This document shows positions 1-12,250 of a DNA stretch of 64,000 bases, one piece after another; the first letter of the stretch is position 1; each line of letters begins with the position of its first letter. Made by a program: the position numbers and the translations under genes. Below the pieces are notes generated by a model. That model was not told the DNA's origin. It saw only the letters and a program-made list of their open reading frames with translations, and made no database searches. The DNA is from Actinostola sp. cb2023 (lineage: Eukaryota > Cnidaria > Anthozoa > Actiniaria > Actinostolidae): positions 96,001 through 160,000 of the forward strand of contig JAUJYZ010001091.1 in assembly GCA_033675265.1 (NCBI GenBank). Direction: 5' to 3'.

Positions 1-1258
1 ACCATGGCTTTTTTTGGTGAATCGAAGTTATGACAACTTGAGATTCAGAATATATATTAAGTCTGTTACGAAGCAAAAGTGCAGTTCACTTAATCTTTAC
101 TTAGTTTATGACTTAATTAGTTTAAACCATTTAATTAACTTTACGTTACCAAGCGGCTTGACCATTGAAGTACAATACGTCCATTAAGCGGTACATATGT
201 ACTAGCACACTCCTTTTGTACAGTGTACAAGTTTTGATAACGTAAGTAAATCTACTTCTTTTGTTAGTTGACCTTCTTTTGTTAACTACGGATTAAAGGA
301 TTTAATAGTTACTTGTAAATACCTGGATTAGTTTCGTAATAACGAAGTTGTTTACGAATACTGCTAACTCCTTTCTCTGGATGAATATTATTCCACTGCG
401 TCACCGCAGGATTCAAACTCGTAAAACTACAACAAGCAGCGACCTTGTTGGAAGACTTTTACATGGTCGCGTGCCTTGTAAGCTTATCTATTTAATTACT
501 TAAGTATCCAAGTAATCTACTCGATAACTTTAGTAGTAATTTTACGTCTTATACTCAAATGTGTACAGCAAAGTACAAGCTCATTACATCTTAGCAACCA
601 ATAGTATTCTAGGATGATGGCACGTGCACACTAGATTACGTAGCTAAATTAGTATGCAAGCGGTCACTATAAAACCCCTTGCACTGTAGAAACCACAGAG
701 AACAATGTAAAACCTTGAAGGAAGAGCACCACATAAAAGCTATGATCAAATGACTTGAAGTTGAAGTTTATCTTAATCAACGCCAGCTTTGTGAGACGTG
801 TGACCGTCTTTCCCCCAAAGACGCGCTTACAAGTCCATGTGGCTCGACACTTAAACATATAGCCGAAATAAATGGATTGTGCTACTAGGCAAAAATACCG
901 GGATGTCCCATTATCATTTCCGGTCATACAAGACAACAACAAAAACGTTTGGAATTAAATAGGGATAGTTGTTTGCTCAATAGATAGAAAACAATGATTG
1001 AATTGGTGACTTTATTCTCTATATTTTATCCTCAATCAATATGAGATAAAAGTGCGATTGTTATAAATACCATGCTAAAATCAATAATAATTCATGAGCA
1101 ATTGGTCCAATCAGGGTTAATATTGTCCAATCGGTCACATGCATGGATCTTTATACCCGACAAAACATTGATAAATAAAACATCAGTGTCTATTTGACTT
1201 ATAAAACACTGATGTTTTTTATTCATCAGTCGTTTATCAGTGATAAAGACTGATTGCC

Positions 1259-1426
1259 TTTCCTCTTCCTCTTCCTCTTCCTCTTCCTCTTCCTCTTCCT
1301 CTTCCTCTTCCTCTTCCTCTTCCTCTTCCTCTTCCTCTTCCTCTTCCTCTTCCTCTTCCTCTTCCTCTTCCTCTTCCTCTTCCTCTTCCTCTTCCTCTTC
1401 CTCTTCCTCTTCCTCTTCCTCTTCCT

Positions 1427-1458
<32 letters not shown>
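1259..1458. repeat. (CTCTTC)n hexanucleotide microsatellite followed by (GACGCC)n
   Basis: About 28 copies of a CTCTTC-type hexamer run to 1428, then change to five copies of GACGCC. The second unit has the same two-part tract at 4417-4632, with more of the first hexamer and one fewer of the second. Open frames through it (poly-Ser, alternating Phe-Leu) are by-products of the repeat. Confidence 0.95.
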
Positions 1459-2008
1459 CTAGTGATACTCTTACTATGTTTGCTAAACTACAGAGGCCCC
1501 AACTATTTGGTAGTTATTTTCGCAAATTGCTTGGTGTAAATCAGCCTACATCTTGTTCACAACTAAGCAAATTGCATGCGACAGTTGTAGGGCAAAATGT
1601 ATGTCATCTAAATCGGACAAAAAATGTCCTATATTTGGTGTTCGGTGCGACTAATACATCACGAATGTTTTGATATATAGTACTAAATAGTGCAATATAA
1701 TGTCTTTCTTTTTCTATTGTTTTATAGGTGCTATCTAGCACTAATTAGTTAGTACTGTTTCACGGTTATAGTGTTTGCACTCTAGCTTGTTTGCACTTTT
1801 CTAGTTGTGTCCTCAATGGAGAACAATTTGTACAGGTTTTTATATTCTGCTCAAGTAATTATGAGTATTACTGAGGAGAAAGCAGAGTGCCAAATACAGC
1901 GTAAATACTCATTTTTTCACAGGACTGTGGTTGATTAAATAAATAACATAAATAGCTGATAAATTTGCAGGAGGTATATTAGGGAAAAATAAAACCAATC
2001 AAACAAGA

Positions 2009-2376
2009 CTAGCGAACGGATATACGCCATGTGTCCTCCAGGTTGTATGGCCTGGGAATAACAAAGCTATCATCACAAAAACAACGCATGGGTTTCCTCC
2101 AACGACAACCAAAGCCACGAACAGGTACTGTATCCATAGCGATTGGACACGTATCCAAACGGCTAAGCCCTTGTGCATCATATCGACTCCATTTGTTGAT
2201 TTTGGCTTTTCCTGCTTTATTTTTACCCCTTTTAGCACAATTCCGAGCCAGAATTGACGTGTCCTCGGGAAGTCTGTCAAACGAGCCACAAGCGTCAGGA
2301 AAAGTAGTATTGGCAAATGCATCGTCGGTAAAAAAACGCACTACTCGCTGGCCAGCGGTGTTTTTCTTGGTCATGA
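2009..2376 (-). pseudogene. Truncated last exon of a fibrinogen-like C-terminal domain
   Basis: This keeps the C-terminal 121 or so codons of the family's last exon, including DACGSFDRLPEDTSI and the ending DTWRISVR before the stop. It is nearly identical to the last exon at 5183. The 5' half of the exon is missing: the sequence switches at 2376 to an unrelated fragment resembling the Crypton gene at 36700. There is no upstream fibrinogen or PAN exon, so it cannot make the family protein. It is a pseudogene fragment. Confidence 0.8.
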
Positions 2377-2535
2377 GCCTCCAGAGAGCATCCAGTGCAG
2401 TTGTCCCAGTGCAGCCACAATCCTTGCAGTTAACAACAGCAGTGCAGCAGAATAATCTAGTTGTCTCTGGGATTCAGATGAAACCATATTTTGATTCAAT
2501 CTTCGCCCGGGTCTTGCATATCAATGACTGACAAA
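2377..2535 (+). pseudogene. Fragment of the C-terminal tail of a Crypton-type recombinase gene
   Basis: Translation on + contains LTTAVQQNNLVVSGIQ, closely matching VTTAVQQNNLLVSGVQ in the C-terminal tail of the minus-strand gene at 36700-38257. It joins the truncated fibrinogen-like exon head to head, so an open frame runs across both, but only as an accident of the junction. The recombinase catalytic domain is absent. Confidence 0.7.
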
Positions 2536-2714
2536 TCCCTTTATAATCCTTATTTACGAACTTCAATCGGTCTTTTTGCAAATACATTGTAGAACATTTC
2601 TACTTCGAAATTTTAAGCAAAAAACAGATTGTAATTGTATTTGCAGCATTTTTAGCTGGTCGCTTCTTACTCATTTGTTTGCAAAGTGACCAACGGCTCC
2701 AACGTGTTCTATTT

Positions 2715-2976
2715 TTGGCGTGCTCGCGCAGGGTTAGGATAATTTGTAAAATGATCAAATAAAATAAACAAGTTTTTGACGCACAAAAGCCATGGCAATG
2801 TTATAAAAGCAACGGTCAATGCTTTAGCTGTGCGTATATCCAGTTATGGATGCACTTGGGAGGTTGCCTAAGCACTCAAGAAGCTAGAGTCGCACGAGGC
2901 GTAGCAGCCTCGTGCTTAGCAGCCTCCCGCGTGCATCCATAATTCGATTTACGCACGCTAAGTATTTGACCATTCC
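2715..2976. mobile_element. MITE of the TTAAGGAATGGTCA family
   Basis: The right end reads gaccattcc followed by TTAA (2977-2980), the reverse complement of the left end of the palindromic element near 36310. The interior has a strong hairpin at 2846-2941, whose centre gcacgaggc / gcctcgtgc is a perfect 9-bp stem. The left end is less certain. Confidence 0.55.
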
Positions 2977-3158
2977 TTAAATTAGTTATACGTGCATTAT
3001 ATTGTGCCGTTTTTCAAGCATAATTGATGGGCCTTTGAATTGAAATGTCACAATTGTGCGTCACTCCGAAAAAATCCTGGCTACGCCCCAGAAAGCCCTA
3101 TAATTGCAAGGCCGACGGAATGTAAGATGTACAAGCTCGCTCAGATTCTGCGACACAC

Positions 3159-5182
3159 CATGGCTTTTTTTTGGTGAATCGAAGTTATGACAACTTGAGA
3201 TTCAGAATATATATTAAGTCTGTTACGAAGCAAAAGTGCAGTTCACTTAATCTTTACTTAGTTTATGACTTAATTAGTTTTAAACCATTTAATTAACTTT
3301 ACGTTACCAAGCGGCTTGACCATTGAAGTACAATACGTCCATTAAGCGGTACATATGTACTAGCACACTCCTTTTGTACAGTGTACAAGTTTTGATAACG
3401 TAAGTAAATCTACTTCTTTTGTTAGTTGACCTTCTTTTGTTAACTACGGATTAAAGGATTTAATAGTTACTTGTAAATACCTGGATTAGTTTCGTCGTAA
3501 TAACGAAGTTGTTTACGAATACTGCTAACTCCTTTCTCTGGATGAATATTATTCCACTGCGTCACCGCAGGATTCAAACTCGTAAAACTACAACAAGCAG
3601 CGACCTTGTTGGAAGACTTTTACATGGTCGCGTGCCTTGTAAGCTTATCTATTTAATTACTTAAGTATCCAAGTAATCTACTCGATAACTTTAGTAGTAA
3701 TTTTACGTCTTATACTCAAATGTGTACAGCAAAGTACAAGCTCATTACATCTTAGCAACCAATAGTATTCTAGGATGATGGCACGTGCACACTAGATTAC
3801 GTAGCTAAATTAGTATGCAAGCGGTCACTATAAAACCCCTTGCACTGTAGAAACCACAGAGAACAATGTAAAACCTTGAAGGAAGAGCACCACATAAAAG
3901 CTATGATCAAATGACTTGAAGTTGAAGTTTATCTTAATCAACGCCAGCTTTGTGAGACGTGTGACCGTCTTTCCCCCAAAGACGCGCTTACAAGTCCATG
4001 TGGCTCGACTTAAACATATAGCCGAAATAAATGGATTGTGCTACTAGGCAAAAATACCGGGATGTCCCATTATCATTTCCGGTCATACAAGACAACAACA
4101 AAAACGTTTGGAATTAAATAGGGATAGTTGTTTGCTCAATAGATAGAAAACAATGATTGAATTGGTGACTTTATTCTCTATATTTTATCCTCAATCAATA
4201 TGAGATAAAAGTGCGATTGTTATAAATACCATGCTAAAATCAATAATAATTCATGAGCAATTGGTCCAATCAGGGTTAATATTGTCCAATCGGTCACATG
4301 CATGGATCTTTATACCCGACAAAACATTGATAAATAAAACATCAGTGTCTATTTGACTTATAAAACACTGATGTTTTTTATTCATCAGTCGTTTATCAGT
4401 GATAAAGACTGATTGCCTTTCCTCTTCCTCTTCCTCTTCCTCTTCCTCTTCCTCTTCCTCTTCCTCTTCCTCTTCCTCTTCCTCTTCCTCTTCCTCTTCC
4501 TCTTCCTCTTCCTCTTCCTCTTCCTCTTCCTCTTCCTCTTCCTCTTCCTCTTCCTCTTCCTCTTCCTCTTCCTCTTCCTCTTCCTCTTCCTCTTCCTCTT
4601 CCTCTTCCGACGCCGACGCCGACGCCGACGCCCTAGTGATACTCTTACTATGTTTGCTAAACTACAGAGGCCCCAACTATTTGGTAGTTATTTTCGCAAA
4701 TTGCTTGGTGTAAATCAGCCTACATCTTGTTCACAACTAAGCAAATTGCATGCGACAGTTGTAGGGCAAAATGTATGTCATCTAAATCGGACAAAAAATG
4801 TCCTATATTTGGTGTTCGGTGCGACTAATACATCACGAATGTTTTGATATATAGTACTAAATAGTGCAATATAATGTCTTTCTTTTTCTATTGTTTTATA
4901 GGTGCTATCTAGCACTAATTAGTTAGTACTGTTTCACGGTTATAGTGTTTGCACTCTAGCTTGTTTGCACTTTTCTAGTTGTGTCCTCAATGGAGAACAA
5001 TTTGTACAGGTTTTTATATTCTGCTCAAGTAATTATGAGTATTACTGAGGAGAAAGCAGAGTGCCAAATACAGCGTAAATACTCATTTTTTCACAGGACT
5101 GTGGTTGATTAAATAAATAACATAAATAGCTGATAAATTTGCAGGAGGTATATTAGGGAAAAATAAAACCAATCAAACAAGA
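3159..5182. repeat. 3' flank of unit 1 (direct repeat of 1-2008)
   Basis: This is a near-identical repeat of 1-2008, with small indels such as the longer hexamer tract at 4417-4632. No independent gene is visible. It lies downstream of the minus-strand gene ending at 5183. Confidence 0.85.
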
Positions 5183-6774
5183 CTAGCGAACGGATATACG
5201 CCATGTGTCCTCCAGGTTGTATGGCCTGGGAATAACAAAGCTATCATCACAAAAACAACGCATGGGTTTCCTCCAACGACAACCAAAGCCACGAGCAGGT
5301 ACTGTATCCATAGCGATTGGACACGTAACCAAACGGCTAAGCCCTTGTGCATCATATCGACTCCATTTGTTGATTTTGGCTTTTCCTGCTTTATTTTTAC
5401 CCCATTTAGCACAATTCCGAGCCAGAATTGACGTGTCTTCGGGAAGTCTGTCAAACGAGCCACAAGCGTCAGGAAAAGTAGTATTGGCAAATGCATCGTC
5501 GGTAAAAAAACGCACTACTCGCTGGCCAGCGGTGTTTTTCTTGGTCATGATGCTCACCACTCTACCAACTAATTTCTTATGACAATAGAAATGAATCTGG
5601 TGAAATCCCATCTTGTTGAGGATATCCAACATGGCGGATCCTCGAGGCACGACGTTCTGGCTATAATTACTGAAGGCGGAAATGACTTCATATGTGTCAT
5701 ATTTTGTTTTGATAGGTGACGTCTTACGGAAAAACGGATTCAATTTCGTGATCACCATCAGGAATTTTTTGTTTTTTTTAGTAAAAAAACGGTTTAATAG
5801 ACCTTCTTACCGATACGACGGCCATCTTGAATTATGGGATGCCCAGGGTGCAAGCTAGTAATCATTTGGCATGAAAAACTACGAAAACCTAATTTAAAGC
5901 AATGAATTTGTACAAAATTATGCAACAATAAACAACAGATGTACATAGTAAGTCATACAACACAATGGTTAGAGTGAAATAGAAAAATAATATATTGACG
6001 CGACTCCACACTGTACAGTTTTTGGGTCATTTGCACCCTGAACATCCCATAATGTTTTAGCCAAAACAATAGAATCCAAAATGGCTGCCGCATTGGTAAA
6101 GAGGTCTACTGTGATATTGCGCGCAATGTTGTACTGTGTTTCTGCATAATTATTACCTCCATCTGTGTCCATATCGCAGTAACCTTGAATTGGGATCCCT
6201 GTGTTGGGAGGGTCTAACCAATACACGCGCGTCCCCTTAGAATGACTGCTGACCAGTATATCTAGACATGACTTAGCTGGACGTGCCTTCGTACCTTTCA
6301 ATGGTTCTACAACAAAAATGTAGAAAAAAATGAAAACCTACGCGTGTCAAAAATGAAAGTGATTAAAGTAATGTTGCATAAGCACTATCATTATATAGCA
6401 CTGCAGATACTACGCGCGCTCTTATTGGTCAATTAACGGACCGTAACGGCCCCGTACAGCCCGCTGATAACAGATCCATGTTTCTCCCCACTTTTTATGG
6501 CCCGCGCTTGCATGGGCCAACTCAAGCATTTTCTTTTCAAGGTTTTCTTAACTATCTTCATTTTCCAAATATATCCTTCCAGTTATTACCGATGAATTTG
6601 ATGTTTGGACATAAAGTGACATCTGGGGAAGTTAACATTTTAAGCTTAACATTTTTGACTTTCGGAGGTCACGTGACGTTAAGGCGAGGAAAATAGGAAT
6701 TTGGAAATGGGGTGACGATTTTCATTCATTCCAAAAATCGTTTGATGTGAACTTGTCACATATAAGGTGCTTAA

Positions 6775-8048
6775 AGGGGCAGTGTCAAGCCTCACGCATG
6801 CGCATTAAAATCAAAACAATATCACTCGGTTGAGAAGGCTACCTTATATATTATATATTTTTTTATAATAATCCTGTATTTATTTTCCCAAAAAAACGTG
6901 TTTATATATTTTTCCGAAGCAGAATTCGCAAGTTCCCGCGATAAATTTTAAATTTGGGCCCAGGCCCCAATCGGCCAATCCTCTTGCATTCTCAGCCTTT
7001 TTCAGTCAAATTTAATCGATTATCTAAGGGAGTCTGGGACCAGAAAACTTGGTTTTCCTGTGGAATAGAGGCTTGGGTACTAATGTAATTTTCAAAATGG
7101 CTACCAGAATTACTGTTTTTGTCGAGGAAAAGCTTGGCGATTTATCGGCATTTGCCTCGAGTCACGGCACTACGGACAAATGTCAACAACTCCAAAAAGG
7201 TGGTTCTTGGAATTGTATAAACACAAGAACAAGTTGTGGATTAGAAAGACCAATATAAATACAAGAAATCCCCGATGTACAAATTTTCCTCATGGACACT
7301 GGCGAGCAAAAAGAAGACTATTTACTTCGTACGCTGACATTTACCATACATCGGGAGGCCATTTTAGCACGAATTCACATCAGAAAAGCTGGTTGATAAA
7401 CACTACTTGTTGAGAAAATAAATGTAAGTCCAGAAACTTTATTCATTGAACTTTTATTTCCCGATGTACAAATGTTTCCTAAGTGTTTCGTATTTATTGC
7501 ATGTCTCTACTATGAATTTACTGTAAATTTGTCTGACCGGGAAGTGAAAATTCGATACGGTAGACTGAAAACTAGATGCTAATTAGCTAATATCCCGGAT
7601 ATGACATCGAATTGTGTGCGATGGGGAAACTCACCGGTTTACAAGTAGGTAGTTATACGTGAGTTTTTCTCTTCAAAAGTCATGAACAGTACTGCACCTA
7701 CGATTGATGATCAAGATTCCTTCGCAATCGACCAGAATTGCCGGTTTACAATTCGGTTTTCTTCACTCGAGGATGATGGCGACCTGCCTTTCAACGGCTG
7801 TTCGACACTTTTTTCAACGGCTTCAAAGTCAGTTCTAAGATGAAATAATCCCCACTAGGAATTGTTGAAAATGAAGAACATGCTTTGAATTATTACTAGT
7901 GATCCATTAGACGCTTGAACAAACATGATTAAGGTCGATGGAAACGGATTCAAAACATCGAAAATAATAAAAGTCCACGGTGGACTTTTATTATTTATCG
8001 CTTCTTCGTACCCAGGCTTACGCGGTCATATGGCTTGACACTGCCCCT
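6775..8048. mobile_element. Non-autonomous TTAA transposon, ends AGGGGCAGTGTCAAGCC
   Basis: The 1274-bp element starts AGGGGCAGTGTCAAGCC, ends with the reverse complement, and has TTAA at 6771-6774 and 8049-8052. A palindrome around 7965-7997 (aaaagtccac/gtggactttt) lies near the right end. A shorter inverted relative lies at 48128-48836. No transposase frame is visible. TTAA targets are used by piggyBac and Kolobok transposases, so one of these probably mobilised it. Confidence 0.8.
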
Positions 8049-8052
8049 TTAA

Positions 8053-8194
8053 CAAGACTGCGTTTGGAATGGATGACTTTCTTTTTTTGCAAACAAATCA
8101 ATTAATTAGCAAAAGAGGTCAAGTCAAGTATTTGCATATTTTCATTTTTCTTGTGAAAACAAAACTAAGGACATCCATTCCAAACGAAGTCTTG
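8053..8194. mobile_element. 142-bp TTAA MITE, ends CAAGACT
   Basis: Terminal inverted repeats of about 23 bp (left CAAGACTGCGTTTGGAATGG, right its complement with one mismatch) are flanked by TTAA at 8049-8052 and 8195-8198. It shares its left TTAA with the preceding element. Confidence 0.8.
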
Positions 8195-9500
8195 TTAAGC
8201 ACATAATATATGACAATTTCACATCAAACGATTTTTGGAATGAATGAAAACCGTCACCCCATTTTCAAAAATCAATTTTCCTCGCCTTAAGGTCACGTGA
8301 CCACCAAAAGTCAATTTTTTAAAGCTTGAAATGTTATCTTCCACAGATATCACTTTATGTCCAAACATCAAATTCATGGGTAAAAACTGGAAGGAGATAT
8401 TTGGAAAATGTAGTTTTCCATGAATCTGATATAAAAACAAGCTTTAACATGCTTGAATCTAGAAAAGGCCGTGCGAAAAAAACTCCATAACTTCCCTAAC
8501 GGACTTCGCGGTCCTTTTATGTATATGGCCCGATATTCTGCTATATATATATTTTATTTTTTATTTTTTATTTTTTATTTTATATATTTTCTTATTCACT
8601 TGTAAAGAGCATTGAGATTTATATGTAATGCGCTTTCCCAAGAATTAAATTATTATTATTATTATTATTATAATTACCTGGATTCTGATTGGTCGACGCG
8701 CGGTCTGTCCAAAGGCGTATTTTGCAATTTTGGACCGTTACTATGACACTGGTCCAACTTCCGTATTTTGTACGGACCGGGAAATTTAAAACAACTTTCA
8801 TATCTATTTACGCTTGACGAAACTTTACTAACAAACTTATTTACGACCTTTCATTTCGTTTCGTGTTAATATAGTGAGAAAAATAGCGATGAGAAAAATG
8901 AAGGACGACTCAGAATTCTGGACACATCTTTAAAATTCATTTGAAAATTGATTTTACGAACACACACAACAAAGCACAAGACTAGAAGTACAAAAACACA
9001 AATCTATGCAAACCAAAACTGAATTCAAGTCGGCCTAAATATACGACTCGTCGGTTTTTATTGCAAATGCTTAGAGAAACGACAACGATCAAGAGACAGG
9101 TTGGTTACCCTGCGTGCAGAGGATTTTTTCTATATAGCTACTCGTCCAGGAGGGAACAGCGTAACACACGATATTGATACTTACTTGGAGTTCTGTTGTC
9201 CATGTTTGTCGAGTAAATACTGTTTTGTCTGTCTTTGTAAATCTCTGGTAATGTCCCCTTAGTCTGTGCGTTCAGCTCACATTTCTTTGTTACCATGTGA
9301 AAGTTTATGCTCATGCAATTCAAGTCGCTTTCGCATTCCAATAAGCAAAGGGCATACGTTATCGTTATCAGCGTTTTGAACTCTGTACCAATCAGAGCAA
9401 AGCCTTCTTCTGGGTTACTTGTGATTGGCTGACAGTATTGTGGGTAGATTTGTTTGATTTGCCAGGCAACAAACACAACAAACAAATGGTATTGTAAACG

Positions 9501-12250
9501 CTGAAGATAACATAAATTCAATCATTGGAGATTTAAAGTACAAAATCTACAGCTAATTGCATAATCGTTGTCGGGTTGAAAATCATGCAAGCCATGACCA
9601 GAAGGAATTCTGGGTAATTAAAACTCTCAAATAACACCGTCAAATGATCGACCTTTTTATCCAGACTTGTAGGATCTTAGTTAAAAATAGCTCATATATT
9701 TTCAAAACTACGAGAACATTGAATATATCTGTATGTAATGCAGGTCATGAACTGATTTCCCATCCATCCTTGCGGTCTCAGCTTCTATGGTTTACGATTT
9801 TCAACCCGACAACGATTATGCAATTAGCTATATACTCAACCTTTCATGGACACGTCTAGAAATGCATTTAATCGTGAGAAAATATGTATTAGCAAGAGAC
9901 CAAGAAAAAAAAACACCTGGTTGTCTTAATTTCCCGCCCGAGAGAGCCAGATAAGCCTAGGTAACCGGTCATCACGTCCCCTACCATGACGCCCCCAAAG
10001 TGCCATGACGCCCCCAATACAGTGAGTCATGACGCCCCATATATGTTGTACTTGTTTATTTTATTCCAAATGATCTTTTTACCTGGAATATTGTCTCTAA
10101 TACAAACTTTCACTGTAATTTAACTTTCTGGTAAGAGGAAAGGTTTGTGATAATCGATCGATCGATCGATTTAGCCTAACTACACAAATCCGAAAAAGGA
10201 TATCGAATAATATTTCGTGATTCTAGAAATCGCAGTTTTATCTATGAAAATATCAAAAATACTGCTAAAAAAAATCCAAATATGTTAACATTTTTCCTTC
10301 AAAATTAGCGGTTCTTTTTATTTAATTTTTTGCAAATGGACTCGACTGAGTCTGTCATTTTGAACTTACAAGGCTTGCTGGGAGCATAACTTATGGCCAG
10401 CTAAACCGCTCATCAATACTGTGTGGGGGAAAAGGGGGTTTAAAAACTTCATGAGTTACTTTCAAATTGCTAAAAATCGTACGTTATTGATTGACAATTA
10501 TTGATCTAAATAGTTTTATGACAAATCGAAAAATCGACAAAATGCCATTAGGTTCTGAAAATCTCCCAACAAAATCATCCGGTTGATTTTGGGTGTTTAT
10601 AAAATTGCTGAACAATTCAATTCGTCTTTACAACGTTGAGTTATCAGCCTGTATTTTATATGAATTTAATCATACCAAGGTTAACAACAATAAAAATAGA
10701 GGAACGCTATGGGATTCAAAAAGCGATTCGTGAAATGCAATGTGGAATTCCGATCCCTCGTCATCCAATATACCTATTGAATCCAATAGCGTTCTCTTTG
10801 TTTTCAAAAAAAAAGCCTCCTACCATTAAATTCATATAAAATACAGGCTGATGACTCAAAGTTGTATTGATGAAAAACAAGTTGTTAGACCATTTTTGAG
10901 TCGTTATATCGCGGCGTCGCAAAGAAAGCCAGAAGTGGAATGAATCATTATTTATCTGGAATGTGTACTCATAATGCATCCTATGCTAAACATTTATCGG
11001 CTGAAACAATCGTTGCACTGAAGAAGTTCCGAGGAAAAATCGAAAAGTATGTAGTTTATAATATACTAATATTAAATCCAGAAACAACAAAAAATAATGT
11101 TTAGTTATGAAAACTTATTAGTACCGTCAAGCTACAACAATAAATAAAAGTTTAAAGTCTACTTACTTTGATGGATTTAAACTTCATCAACATGATTTCT
11201 TGGTGAACTTTGCATCAAAGTTTTCCTTTTTGAATATATATATTTCTCACAGCATGATATTTCTCAACGCTCTTGACTTGTGTCTGTGTCAACCTGCCCC
11301 ACCGTCGACGAATATGACAATGTTATATGTGAAATATTAAGTTGTTGTTATTATCGACACACATTTAATGACATTCACCTGTGAAGTATAGAGTGCAATT
11401 GTGAAAAGTGTGAAATAGTACTAATTTTAAATAGACAGTACTTTGAATAGTATTATTTCTATTGTTTTCTATTGTTTCGTTAGTGCTATTTAGTACTAAT
11501 TAGTTATTTAGTTTTCAAGCTTTCCTAAAGTGCACTCTAATGTTTAAACCCGTTAAATAAAATATCGCAGTCAATGTGTAATAATATGCAAGTGACAACA
11601 AAATAACACAATTAATGGAATTATAGTTTGCCAAAAAAGGTTTATTGCCGGTTTGCACTTACGTTATCGTAAGCTATTCAGGCCTTACATTCATGATTAG
11701 TGCACAAAAGGTCTTACAACCAAACATCAGTCAAAGTCATGTATCTCAACCAAAGTTTGAGTTATAAGAAGCTTTAAATGCCGATATATCAGCGATCAAA
11801 TGTGCACATCGGTTTAGTGTTAAATGTACGAGTCCACCACCTTGGTGCCACAGTATCATTCCAGTTAAACTGTTCCCAGTCATTTGTCTTTTGACATTAT
11901 TGTGTGGCAGAAATTGACTCTCAATAATAACGAAAGCCAAACATCGAAAGCCAGTAGACATATATTTTGTGAAGACGTTTCTCATGGACATAAACATAAT
12001 ATCAAACAAACACTTTTGTATGATGGATATTTTAGATTTTAGCTTTTTGATGACGTCATGTGCAAACCCATAATTACACTAATATATATTTCAAGGGTTA
12101 AATAAAATTGCTGTATTAGTATTGCGTATTAATTTCAGTTTGACACGGTTTTATTTGTTATTCCTAGGGCTTTATATATGACGAAAAATCCATTTTATGA
12201 AGAAAAAATAGAAATATTGGATAAATACACTGCATCTCAGAAATCGATAC
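9501..12250. repeat. 5' flank of unit 1, paralogous to 21567-25030
   Basis: Patchy but clear similarity to the region 5' of the unit 2 gene, for example ggactcgactgagtctgtcatt and the stretch about 11155-11215 against about 23355-23415. Unit 2 carries several MITEs absent here. A signal-peptide exon is expected somewhere here, but I could not place it. Short repeats of catgacgcccc lie at about 9975-10045 and an (ATCG)n run at about 10153-10170. Confidence 0.6.

Larger units (their letters stand above)
1..2376. repeat. Truncated locus copy (unit 0) of the PAN/fibrinogen-like gene family
   Basis: This stretch repeats almost base for base from 3159 to 5547, so the two lie in direct tandem about 3.16 kb apart. 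It holds the 3' flank of a minus-strand fibrinogen-like gene and about 60% of its last exon. The copies stop matching at 2376, in the middle of that exon. More diverged copies of the same flank lie at 17590-19013, 33370-34868 and 41618-43112, and a fragment at about 50690-51145. No gene other than the exon piece is visible in 1-2000. A hairpin lies near 1177-1220, with opposed aacatcagtgt and acactgatgtt arms. Confidence 0.85.
6420..8530. mobile_element. Outer long-inverted-repeat element with two elements nested at its centre
   Basis: Arms of about 275 bp (6495-6770 and 8199-8475) are imperfect reverse complements, for example tttgatgtttggacataaagtg on the left against its complement on the right. 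The arms meet at the palindrome GTGC-TTAA-GCAC, now split by two insertions. Outer limits are approximate. It lies in the intron between the PAN and fibrinogen-like exons of unit 1. Confidence 0.7.
5183..9500 (-). pseudogene. PAN/apple + fibrinogen-like secreted protein gene, unit 1, probably broken
   Basis: Three exons are recognisable. The PAN exon is 9500-9185: its acceptor follows TTCAG, it has a hydrophobic start and PAN-type cysteines around CLLECESDLNCMS, and its donor is GTAAGT. The first fibrinogen-like exon is 6306-6157, with KGTKARPAKSC, a WLDPP segment and GYCDMDTDGG. The last exon ends at 5183. PAN modules bind proteins or carbohydrates, and fibrinogen-like domains are common in secreted recognition proteins. 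Compared with unit 2, about 90 bp around the last-exon acceptor are missing near 5718, removing the AG and the GGWT motif. The 5' exon with the start codon was not found. The intron at 6307-9184 is swollen by nested transposons. With the acceptor gone, normal product is unlikely unless a cryptic site is used. Confidence 0.65.

Noticed and set aside
1240..1673. Open frames of poly-Ser and alternating Phe-Leu across the hexamer tract (also at 4399-4847)
   Set aside because: Produced by the microsatellite itself; no start context, domain or conservation outside the repeat.
2031..2531. 166-codon plus-strand frame
   Set aside because: Antisense of the truncated fibrinogen-like exon fused by chance to a Crypton fragment.
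5549..5758. ATG-started extension of the unit 1 last exon (starting MVITKLNPFF)
   Set aside because: This upstream part corresponds to intron sequence in unit 2; it is open only because of the deletion.
7049..7413. Possible captured gene fragment in the TTAA element (MATRITVFVEEKLGDLSAF)
   Set aside because: Short, frame-broken, and no family recognised; cannot be supported as a gene.
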